From contig DASTGO010000379.1 of assembly GCA_035719045.1 (NCBI GenBank), positions 1-11,421 of the forward strand: a stretch of 11,421 nucleotides of DNA, in the 5' to 3' direction. This DNA is from DASTGO01 sp035719045. GTDB lineage: Bacteria > Actinomycetota > Actinomycetes > Actinomycetales > Kineosporiaceae. Position numbers and translations under genes: made by a program. Numbering within the stretch: position 1 is the first letter of the stretch; the number at the start of each line of letters is the position of its first letter. This document shows, piece by piece, positions 6,309-11,421 of the stretch. The notes under the pieces are model-generated. The model worked only from the letters and a program-made list of their open reading frames with translations. It did no database searches and had not been told where the DNA came from.

Positions 6309-7094
6309 TCACTCCGGCTCGGTGAACCCCTGCACCAGGTGCAACACCGACCGGGAGACCAGACCGAGACCGCCCGGATCGCCCCCGGCCGGATCGGCAA
6401 GACCGCGTGGGTCGCCCCCGGCCGGATCGGCAAGACCGCGGGGATCGGCGAACCAGAACACCACGGCGCCGATGATGCAGGAGGCGACCGCGATGGTGAG
6501 ATCCCGGATCCGGTGCGGCGGACGCAGCCGCAGCCGGTAGCTGTCCAGCAGGGCCGACCAGGCGCGGTCGGCGTCCGCCAGGAACGCCTCCTGCCGGCGG
6601 GCCAGCGCCTGCCGGACCCGGGGGTCCACCGCACCGAGCAGGAAGCCCAGTTCGACGCGGAACAGCGGATCCTCCCGGTAGTGCCGGTGCACCTCCTCGG
6701 ACAGGCGGGCCAGCACCACCTCCAGCGGGATCCCCTGGGCCGCAGCCTCCCGGAACCACGCCACCGAGACGGCCAGCCCGGGGACCAGGACGGCCTGCAG
6801 GTCCGCCACGTGCAGCAGGAGGTCCGCCTGGAAGTCCGGCTGCGTCGGCCACAGCTGGTAGATCGCGCCGGTGGTGATCTGAGGGGCCTGCGGATCGCCC
6901 GTCTCGGCGCGCACCAACTGCGTCGCCCGCTCCGCCACCTGGGTGAACCGGACGTGCGCCAGCGAGGCGGACATCACGTCGTCCCCGGCCCGCCCTGCCC
7001 GATCCCGCAGCAGGTCGACCGCGGCCCGCAGCAGCAGGTCCCGGGTCTGCTCGGCGGTGCGGCGGCCACGCCCCGGCCCCGGTCTGCGGCGCAC
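6309..7094 (-). CDS. TetR-family transcriptional regulator
   Basis: This 261-residue protein is probably the local repressor of the divergent esterase gene. Helix 1 of the DNA-binding domain is about 14-31 (AEQTRDLLLRAAVDLLRD), helix 2 is FTQVAERATQLV (50-61) and the recognition part is ITTGAIYQLWPTQPDFQADL (73-92), matching the TetR pattern GAIYxxF/W. Two insertions are unusual: about 18 residues between helices 1 and 2, and GDPQAPQ before the recognition helix. Residues 96-217 are the helical ligand/dimer domain. The tail has GLADPAGGDPR twice (220-240) before a final helix. GTG 7094 is chosen because GGAGG lies five bases upstream; the open frame beyond it is a shadow of the esterase gene. 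The ligand is unknown, perhaps an ester substrate or product. Confidence 0.88.
   Translation of the reverse strand: MRRRPGPGRGRRTAEQTRDLLLRAAVDLLRDRAGRAGDDVMSASLAHVRFTQVAERATQLVRAETGDPQAPQITTGAIYQLWPTQPDFQADLLLHVADLQAVLVPGLAVSVAWFREAAAQGIPLEVVLARLSEEVHRHYREDPLFRVELGFLLGAVDPRVRQALARRQEAFLADADRAWSALLDSYRLRLRPPHRIRDLTIAVASCIIGAVVFWFADPRGLADPAGGDPRGLADPAGGDPGGLGLVSRSVLHLVQGFTEPE
6379..6440 (-). repeat. 33-bp period tandem repeat in the TetR gene tail
   Basis: A 29-base block is repeated exactly at 6379-6407 and 6412-6440, giving a 33-base period. It encodes GLADPAGGDPR twice near the C-terminus of the regulator. The period is eleven codons, so the frame is kept. Confidence 0.9.
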
Positions 7095-7110
7095 CCGACC
7101 CTCCGGTTCG

Positions 7111-7139
7111 TTGACGACCCCTGTGGCGGACCCTACAGT
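7111..7139 (+). promoter_or_regulatory. Promoter of the esterase gene
   Basis: TTGACG at 7111-7116 and TACAGT at 7134-7139 are separated by 17 bases, close to the housekeeping actinobacterial consensus (TTGACN / TANNNT). Transcription would start near 7146, about 57 bases before the esterase ATG. The -35 lies only 17 bases from the start codon of the divergent TetR gene. Confidence 0.7.
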
Positions 7140-7144
7140 CGCGC

Positions 7145-7163
7145 TGCGTGGAAAATCCACGCA
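7145..7163. promoter_or_regulatory. 19-bp palindrome, candidate TetR operator
   Basis: TGCGTGGA (7145-7152) and TCCACGCA (7156-7163) form a perfect inverted repeat around AAA. It covers the predicted transcription start of the esterase gene, a typical place for a repressor to block RNA polymerase. Its size and its place between a TetR gene and a divergent target fit autoregulation plus esterase repression. Binding is inferred. Confidence 0.65.
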
Positions 7164-7167
7164 TGTG

Positions 7168-7183
7168 CCGGCGACGTCGCCGG
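7168..7183. promoter_or_regulatory. 16-bp perfect palindrome in the esterase leader
   Basis: CCGGCGACGTCGCCGG reads the same on both strands without a spacer. It lies five bases after the first palindrome and ten bases before the GGAG ribosome binding site (7194-7197). It could be a second operator or an mRNA element near the start codon. Confidence 0.45.
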
Positions 7184-7202
7184 TGAAGTGAACGGAGCGG
7201 AG

Positions 7203-8099
7203 ATGGCCGTCACCGACCGGTTCGCGGCACGGGTCCTGCAGGTCGTCCTGGGGCGGCTCGCCCGGCCCCCGGCTTCCCTGACCGGCGACCACGCGGACAC
7301 CCCCGCCCCGCAGGCGATCACCGTGCCGACCCCGGCGGGGCCGGTCATGGTCCACATCCACCGCCCCGCAGCGGCCCGGACCCCGGACTGGCTGCTTCCG
7401 CCGGTGTACGTGAACTTCCACGGCGGCGGGTTCATCACCCGGCATCCCGAGTACGACGACCACCTGTGCAGGGCCCTGGTCCGGCTCACCGGCTGCGTCG
7501 TGGTCAACGTCGACTACGACGTGGCCCCCCAACGGCCCTTCCCGACGGCACCCCGCCAGGCCTACGCCGTCGCCCGGTGGGTGGCCACCAACGGCGGGAC
7601 CCAGGGCTGGGACGGCAAACGGATGGCCGTCGGCGGGCAGAGCGCCGGGGGAAACCTGGCCGCCGGGATCTGCCTGCAGGCCCGCGACGACGGCACCCCG
7701 CCGCCCGTGCTGCAGATCCTCAACTACCCGCCGCTGGACCTGGCCGCAGACCCGGCCGGCAAGCAGGCCCGGACAGCCCGGCCCCTGATCAACCCGCGGA
7801 TCGCGAAGCTCTTCAACAACGCCTACACCCCTGACCCTGCCACCCGGACCGACCCGCTCGCCTCCCCGCTGCTCGCCGCCGACCTGCGCGGCCTGCCCCC
7901 GGCGCTGGTCATCACCGCGGAGTACGACCTGCTGCGCGACGAGGGCGACCGATACGCCGCGCGCCTGGCGGAGGCCGGGGTCCCGGTGACCCACCAGGTC
8001 ATGCAGGGGGCCGACCATGCCTTCACCCACGTCGAGCCGGCCGGGCCGGTGTACGAGGCGCTGTCACTGATGACTACGGCCCTGACCGACGCCTGGTAG
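7203..8099 (+). CDS. Alpha/beta-hydrolase esterase, hormone-sensitive-lipase family
   Basis: This 298-residue predicted cytoplasmic carboxylesterase would hydrolyse short acyl esters. The oxyanion-hole motif HGGGF is at 73-77 (VYVNFHGGGFITRHPEYD). The nucleophile elbow GQSAGGN has Ser147; most family members have GDSAGG, so Gln146 is a variant. DYDVAPQRPFPTAPRQ (104-119) matches the family's DYRLAPExPFPAAxxD segment, with Gln where Glu is usual. The likely acid is Asp242 (AEYDLLRDEG) and the likely base is His272 (GADHAFTH). Length is normal for the family. ATG 7203 has GGAG five bases upstream; an in-frame GTG at 7188 is a less likely start. It is divergent from the TetR gene, 108 bases away, with promoter and palindromes between. 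Its 3' end converges on the kinase gene with 21 bases between. The substrate is unknown. Confidence 0.93.
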   Translation: MAVTDRFAARVLQVVLGRLARPPASLTGDHADTPAPQAITVPTPAGPVMVHIHRPAAARTPDWLLPPVYVNFHGGGFITRHPEYDDHLCRALVRLTGCVVVNVDYDVAPQRPFPTAPRQAYAVARWVATNGGTQGWDGKRMAVGGQSAGGNLAAGICLQARDDGTPPPVLQILNYPPLDLAADPAGKQARTARPLINPRIAKLFNNAYTPDPATRTDPLASPLLAADLRGLPPALVITAEYDLLRDEGDRYAARLAEAGVPVTHQVMQGADHAFTHVEPAGPVYEALSLMTTALTDAW

Positions 8100-8120
8100 G
8101 CCCCGCCCGCCTGCCCACGG

Positions 8121-9587
8121 TCAGCGGTCGCCGCGACGGTTCTGCCGCGGGATCTGCCCGGCACCCGCCGGTGTGGGCAGGGTGAAGAAGAAGGTGGCGC
8201 CCAGACCCGGTTCACCTTCGGCCCAGACCCGTCCGCCGTGGCGGGCGAACACCTCCTTGACGATGGCCAGGCCCAGGCCTGCACCCTCCGATGAGGTCAC
8301 GCTGTGCAGCCGGGTGAAGGCGCCGAACAGAGCGTCGGCGTCGGCGCGCTCGAAGCCGACGCCGTTGTCCCGCACGTAGTACGCCAACTCGCCGTCCGGC
8401 AGTGTCCGGGCACCGGCCTCGACGAGGGGGTCCGGCCGCCCGGCGCTGAACCGGATCGCGTTGTCCAGCAAGGCGATCAGCGCCTGCCGGACCAGCGCCG
8501 CATCCCCCCGCGCCAACGGCAGGTCGTACACCCGCAGGGACGCCCGGGCATTCTCCCCGCCGACGGCGGACCATGCCTCGGCGACCATCGACCGCAGGTC
8601 CAGCGCCCGGATCTGCAGGTCGGCGTGCTGGGCCGTGGAGTAGGTGAGGATGTCGGTGATCAGGCGTTCCATCCGGGCCGCACCGTTGCGCATCCGTTCC
8701 AGCATCCCTGCCTCGTCGTCGGACAGCCTGCCCGCACTCGAGTGCGCCAGCATCTCCCCGAAGGACGTGATCGAGGCCAGCGGTGCGCGCAGGTCGTGGG
8801 TCACCCAGCGGCTGAACCCGCGCAGGTCCGCCAGCGCCGACTGCAGTTCCGCGGTCCGCTGGGCCAGGGCGACGTTCATCCGCTCCACGGCCTCCGTTGC
8901 GCGCTTGCGTTCCGACGGTTCGATGAGCGTCCAGTCGTCGTGCCGGATCAACGCGAACTGGTGCCGCATCAACACGTCCAGCAGTTGGCCCGCATCGCAC
9001 TTGGGCAGCGGGTAGGCGCACATCGAGATCGACCGGCGGCCACTGAGGGTCCGGCTGAGCCTGCCCTCCAGGGTCATCATCGGATCCCAGTCCGCCTGCT
9101 GCATCCAGTTCTCGTTGGTGCAGGCACGCCGCCCGGAGTACCCGCGCCGCAGAGCTTCCTCCACTCCGGCGGGGACCAGCTCAAGGATGCGTTCGGGGTC
9201 GAAGGACCCTCCGGCCAGGTATCGGGCCTGCGCCGAGACCACCACCATCTGCCCGCGGTCGACCGCCGCCCCGAACCCGTCGATCTCGCGGCTGAGCACC
9301 TCCACGGCATCGTCCACGTCGAGCGGGTCCGTTGTGGTGAGCAGGCAGGCCTCGTTCCGCTCCAGACCGGTCCGGTAGAACGGCACCAGGAAGTCCAGCA
9401 GGTCCTGCCGCCCGCCGAAGAACTGGCAGAAGTGGGAGCCCCACGGGGCCTCACCGAGGGCCGGAATGCCCAGATCCTGCCCGACCCGTTCCAGTGGACC
9501 GGGTTCCCGCCTCGCGTCCGCGGCCCCATCCGGAGCCTGCGCCGCCGGGCCGGTCGGAACCGACCCCACCGCAACCGGACCTCCCAC
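8121..9587 (-). CDS. Soluble MEDS-domain sensor histidine kinase
   Basis: This cytoplasmic histidine kinase is about 488 residues with no membrane segment. After a disordered Ala/Pro-rich head (about 1-45) comes a MEDS sensor domain (about 48-220), the type seen in DcmR of methylotrophs: WGSHFCQFFGGRQDLLDFLV, then FYRTGLERNEACLLTT. A coiled linker (about 224-256) leads to the dimerisation and phosphoacceptor helix WVTHDLRAPLASI with His264. The ATPase domain shows the N box LLDNAIRFS (Asn376), DNGVGF (Asp407) and GAGLGLAIV (435-443); the ending resembles phytochrome-type kinases. The GTG at 9587 is preferred because GGAGG lies eight bases before it; an ATG at 9593 is only two bases from the same site. 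No response regulator or second kinase gene is adjacent, so its partner is elsewhere. The signal is unknown. Confidence 0.92.
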   Translation of the reverse strand: MGGPVAVGSVPTGPAAQAPDGAADARREPGPLERVGQDLGIPALGEAPWGSHFCQFFGGRQDLLDFLVPFYRTGLERNEACLLTTTDPLDVDDAVEVLSREIDGFGAAVDRGQMVVVSAQARYLAGGSFDPERILELVPAGVEEALRRGYSGRRACTNENWMQQADWDPMMTLEGRLSRTLSGRRSISMCAYPLPKCDAGQLLDVLMRHQFALIRHDDWTLIEPSERKRATEAVERMNVALAQRTAELQSALADLRGFSRWVTHDLRAPLASITSFGEMLAHSSAGRLSDDEAGMLERMRNGAARMERLITDILTYSTAQHADLQIRALDLRSMVAEAWSAVGGENARASLRVYDLPLARGDAALVRQALIALLDNAIRFSAGRPDPLVEAGARTLPDGELAYYVRDNGVGFERADADALFGAFTRLHSVTSSEGAGLGLAIVKEVFARHGGRVWAEGEPGLGATFFFTLPTPAGAGQIPRQNRRGDR

Positions 9588-10012
9588 GCCCATCCCCTCC
9601 CGTCACGACCCCCACCGCCGCCGGGCCGGAGTCCGCCCGGCACCGCAGGAGAATCCGGATCTCCTGCTACGGCAACGGAAGTCCGCCGGCGCGGGATCAG
9701 GGGCGTTGGTCCCCGGCCCGACCCGCAACCCGGGACGGCCCGGAACTCCGGTCCGGAATTCGTTGCGAACGTGGCGAACCCGGCACCCGGTGACACTGAT
9801 CCGCGGCCACACCTCGGCCGTCCGGAACCCCTTGTGAACGCAGCGAACCAGGTGAATCCGGTGAATCCGGTGAACCCGGTGACCCCGTTGCGAACCCGGT
9901 GAATCCCGTCGCGACGTACCGCACGCCGCGTCTGCCGAACCCCTCGCCCTCCGACCGCGACCACCGCCCGGGAGCGGCTGTAGCACAAGGAATCTGGAGC
10001 CGCCCGACGACC
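9588..10012. other. Intergenic region with minisatellite and near-palindrome
   Basis: These 425 bases separate the kinase gene from the gene starting at 10522, both on the minus strand. They carry the kinase ribosome binding site (9596-9600), the 9-base repeats listed separately, and a near-palindrome GAACTCCGG-T-CCGGAATTC at 9743-9761 with one mismatch. Scattered GCGAAC/GTGAAC words begin about 9764. No RNA gene and no convincing promoter was found. Open frames on both strands translate only repeats. Confidence 0.55.
9851..9906. repeat. 9-bp tandem repeat GGTGAATCC
   Basis: GGTGAATCC occurs at 9851-9859 and 9860-9868. It is followed by variants GGTGAACCC (9869-9877) and GGTGACCCC (9878-9886), an 11-base variant GTTGCGAACCC, and another GGTGAATCC at 9898-9906. 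On the minus strand it would read as Gly-Phe-Thr repeats, but nothing else supports a gene. It is an imperfect intergenic minisatellite. Confidence 0.85.
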
Positions 10013-10522
10013 TTACCGGGCCGGCGTCGCCCGGGCGGCGGCTGCACGAACCCGTTTCGTCCGGCCACCGCTCGCCAACTCCGACAAGGCATCGACCCGG
10101 GACACCTCACGGACGATCGTCCGCTGCAGCCAGTCGCTGCCGTCCCGATAGGACGTCACGGGCACCGCCTCACCAGCCTGCAAGCGCTTGACGACCAACC
10201 ATTCGTTGACCCGTCGACGGGCGTAGGAGTGCCCGGCCAGGATCGATTCGTGCGCCGCGGCCCAGCGCACGAGATCCGACGGACCACCGGCACCGGCGAC
10301 CCGACCGACATGCTCGACGATGACGGCCTCTCGCATGGCGAAGTCAGGATCGCTGCCGACGACCTCCAACACGGTCGCCTCGTCGCAGCCGGACCCTTCC
10401 GCCAGGGCAGTTCGATAGAGGTGAAACCTGGGGTGCCCGTCGGCGACCAGGACGTCGAGCGGAGTTCCGTCGCCGAGCATGCGACACAGCCTGTCGAGCC
10501 GGTCACGGAAGTCAGGCGTCAC
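10013..10522 (-). CDS. Conserved-looking helical protein of unknown function
   Basis: This 169-residue predicted cytoplasmic protein has no signal or membrane helix. It looks all-helical: DFRDRLDRLCRML (4-16), then pairs of helices such as DEATVLEVVGSDPDFAMREAV (47-67) and SDLVRWAAAHESILAG (82-97). It ends in SDWLQRTIVREV (129-140) and ALSELASGGRTKRVRAAAARA (145-165). I recall similar actinobacterial proteins with a WSDWLQ...GRTKRIR ending and HEAT-like helical pairs, of unknown function; this is memory and was not searched. The start is the GTG at 10522, where the coherent reading begins, though its ribosome binding site is poor; ATG 10480 is an alternative. It is transcribed away from the riboswitch-controlled gene and is alone in its block. 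Confidence 0.72.
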   Translation of the reverse strand: MTPDFRDRLDRLCRMLGDGTPLDVLVADGHPRFHLYRTALAEGSGCDEATVLEVVGSDPDFAMREAVIVEHVGRVAGAGGPSDLVRWAAAHESILAGHSYARRRVNEWLVVKRLQAGEAVPVTSYRDGSDWLQRTIVREVSRVDALSELASGGRTKRVRAAAARATPAR

Positions 10523-10753
10523 GGCCGCGCCCCATCCCGAAAACGATTCACGGCAACACCTTTCGAAGGAATGGCACCTCCCGAAGGAGCGTCGCCCGGC
10601 CTGAGCCCAATCCCCGCGGGTCGGGCGGGCCGGGCTGCCGATCATCCTCCCGCGGGCACTGCAGAGGGCGCCGAGGAGGGCCGGCGAGAAGCCCGGACAG
10701 GCGCCTGACGGAGCCTCATCACAGCGGGTGACACCAACTACCGTCAGCAACAC
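10523..10753. other. Upstream part of divergent intergenic region
   Basis: This is the 5' flank of the minus-strand helical-protein gene and the far upstream flank of the riboswitch gene. It contains a small palindrome CCTTTCGAAGG (10559-10569) about 37 bases before the minus-strand start, a possible operator. Otherwise I see GC-rich sequence without a gene or clear promoter. Confidence 0.4.
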
Positions 10754-10769
10754 TGCGTTACAGATCACA
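10754..10769. promoter_or_regulatory. Possible CRP/GlxR-type binding site
   Basis: TGCGTTACAGATCACA fits the CRP-family pattern TGTGA-N6-TCACA with a perfect right half and two mismatches in the left half. It lies about 92 bases before the predicted -35 of the riboswitch leader. Related actinobacterial wall-hydrolase genes are known targets of cAMP-responsive regulators, which makes the site plausible but unproven. Confidence 0.35.
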
Positions 10770-10860
10770 CTGCTGGCCGCCACGCATTGTTGCTGCACGA
10801 TTCACTCAGAACCGGGGCAGATCTGGCGGAAATGGACCCAAAAATCACCCTGTCCCGCTC

Positions 10861-10890
10861 CTGACAGGGCGGGGAAGGACCACGTAGCGT
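10861..10890 (+). promoter_or_regulatory. Promoter of the riboswitch leader
   Basis: CTGACA at 10861-10866 and TAGCGT at 10885-10890 are separated by 18 bases. Transcription would begin near 10897, about 30 bases before the riboswitch closing stem. The -35 overlaps the right arm of a small inverted repeat, CCCTGTC (10848-10854) / GACAGGG (10863-10869). Confidence 0.55.
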
Positions 10891-10899
10891 CGGTCGCGT

Positions 10900-10915
10900 C
10901 GCTCCGCGTGGAGCG
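10900..10915 (+). other. Leader hairpin before the riboswitch
   Basis: CGCTCC, loop GCGT and GGAGCG form a perfect six-pair hairpin right at the predicted 5' end of the transcript, ten bases before the riboswitch. It may protect the 5' end or isolate the aptamer fold. Confidence 0.45.
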
Positions 10916-10925
10916 GTGCCGTCGC

Positions 10926-11120
10926 CGGACGCCGAACTCTGCCATCGGCGGCGGGCCCTGGTCAGGATCATGGCAGAGGCGGGGGACCCACCTTCCGGGA
11001 TCCCGCGGACGCAGCGACGTCCGTGGCTCCCTTGGGGTGAAGCCGCGGCGGCCACCGGAATGGCCGCACGGCCGGGTGACTACTCCCACCCGAACCCGAC
11101 AGCTCACTTCGCAGGCGTCG
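10926..11120 (+). promoter_or_regulatory. c-di-AMP riboswitch (ydaO/yuaA class)
   Basis: All the conserved blocks of the ydaO aptamer are present in order: GCCGAAC (10931-10937), GGGGGACCCA (10981-10990), TTGGGGTGAAGCCG (11032-11045), GCCGGGTGACTACTCCCA (11071-11088), then CCCGAACCCGACAGCTCAC (11088-11106) with TTCGCAGGC (11108-11116). Stems also hold: CTCTGCCAT (10937-10945) with ATGGCAGAG (10970-10978), GCGGCCA (11048-11054) with TGGCCGC (11061-11067), and closing stem GACGCC (10928-10933) with GGCGTC (11114-11119). This class binds cyclic di-AMP and in actinobacteria often lies ahead of secreted wall hydrolases, switching them off when the messenger is high. The closing stem ends directly at the Shine-Dalgarno GGAGAGG (11120-11126), which points to control of translation start, although transcription control is not excluded. 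Confidence 0.95.
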
Positions 11121-11134
11121 GAGAGGTTGAGCCC

Positions 11135-11421
11135 GTGTCCCGTCGTGTCACGGGGCGCCATCGCGCGCCCCGCCCCTGCCATACGCCGCTGACCCCGCTG
11201 GCCGCCGCCGTCGGCGACCGCTTCACCCAGCTCAACCGGACCGGCCTCGCCGTCGCCGTGTCGTCGGGACTGCTGGCCACCGGAGGCATTCCGCTGCCGG
11301 CGGCGCAGGCCGCCACGGTGGCGGTCCGCACCCCCGAAACATCCCGGCCCGCCACCGGGTGGTCCTCACCTCTGGCGGAGGACGCCCTGGCCTCCGGCGC
11401 CGCGCTGCGGGCACCGGACGC
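11135..11421 (+). CDS. Secreted cell-wall protein, probable NlpC/P60 peptidase N-terminus (partial)
   Basis: Only the first 95 residues are in the window; the gene runs off the right edge. A basic n-region of about 36 residues (SRRVTGRHRAPRPCHTPL) leads to a hydrophobic core about 37-52 (GLAVAVSSGLLATGG) and a signal-peptidase site near AAQA/A at 59-60. The start of a Thr/Ser/Pro-rich mature protein follows. The GRHRAP head followed by a late hydrophobic core is typical of actinobacterial secreted C40 (NlpC/P60) or resuscitation-factor-like wall hydrolases, and the c-di-AMP riboswitch just upstream is the usual companion of such genes. The catalytic domain is not visible, so the enzyme class is inferred. 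GTG 11135 is set by GGAGAGG eight bases upstream. Confidence 0.8.
   Translation, partial: MSRRVTGRHRAPRPCHTPLTPLAAAVGDRFTQLNRTGLAVAVSSGLLATGGIPLPAAQAATVAVRTPETSRPATGWSSPLAEDALASGAALRAPD

Noticed and set aside
7095..8030. Extension of the TetR reading frame beyond 7094
   Set aside because: The extra residues are an antisense shadow of the esterase gene, and a strong ribosome binding site supports the GTG at 7094.
8304..9902. 532-codon plus-strand open frame over the kinase
   Set aside because: It is antisense to a complete MEDS-HisKA-HATPase gene and has no recognisable domain.
9740..9990. tRNA-like or small RNA gene
   Set aside because: Words such as GCGAACCC resemble part of a T-arm, but no acceptor, D-arm or anticodon stem can be paired; the signal comes from the 9-base repeats.
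10848..10869. CCCTGTC/GACAGGG hairpin as a terminator
   Set aside because: It overlaps the predicted -35 of the riboswitch promoter, no plus-strand gene ends upstream, and there is no T-run; an operator is the more likely reading, if it means anything.

Overview
The window comes from a very GC-rich bacterium with GC-biased third codon positions, GTG starts and strong GGAGG-type ribosome binding sites. It carries actinobacterial families: a SigE-type ECF sigma region, DUF2510, a MEDS-domain kinase and a c-di-AMP riboswitch ahead of a secreted protein whose N-terminus looks like an NlpC/P60 cell-wall hydrolase. It is almost certainly an Actinomycetota chromosome. A soluble chemoreceptor suggests a motile lineage of the Kineosporia/Geodermatophilus/Nakamurella kind, but the genus cannot be fixed from the sequence alone.

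Layout. (1) 117-1253 (+) is a PAS-containing soluble methyl-accepting chemotaxis protein. It converges on the next block across a strong shared hairpin terminator (1276-1317). (2) 1327-3753 (-) is a cell-envelope block. In transcription order it holds a two-helix membrane protein with a C-terminal DUF2510 domain, a secreted Thr/Pro-rich six-cysteine protein, and an L,D-transpeptidase lipoprotein. (3) 3847-5029 (-) looks like the scar of a sigma/anti-sigma locus: an ECF sigma region 2 with no region 4, followed out of frame by an extracytoplasmic domain lacking its cytoplasmic and membrane parts. (4) 5081-5950 (-) is an internally duplicated DUF3147 membrane protein, followed by a 358-bp intergenic region full of short palindromes and direct repeats. 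(5) 6309-8099 is a divergent pair: a TetR-type regulator (-) and a hormone-sensitive-lipase-type esterase (+). Between them lie a good -35/-10 pair and a 19-bp palindrome over the predicted transcription start. (6) 8121-9587 (-) is a soluble MEDS-domain histidine kinase with no response regulator beside it, followed by a repeat-bearing intergenic stretch. (7) 10013-10522 (-) is a conserved-looking helical protein of unknown function. (8) 10754-11421 (+) is a regulatory leader (possible CRP/GlxR site, promoter, c-di-AMP riboswitch whose closing stem abuts the Shine-Dalgarno) driving a secreted cell-wall protein cut by the window edge.

Two themes recur. One is the cell envelope: the transpeptidase, its Thr/Pro-rich neighbour and the riboswitch-controlled secreted protein. 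The other is sensing and regulation by apparently orphan parts: chemoreceptor, sigma remnant, TetR and MEDS kinase. I found no phage, IS element, CRISPR array or RNA gene. Tandem minisatellites, some in coding DNA and in frame, are unusually frequent (2275, 2761, 3676, 6379, 9851), as are palindromes. I did not find a clear new multi-gene system; the best leads are the sigma-locus scar, the palindrome cluster and the TetR/esterase switch.
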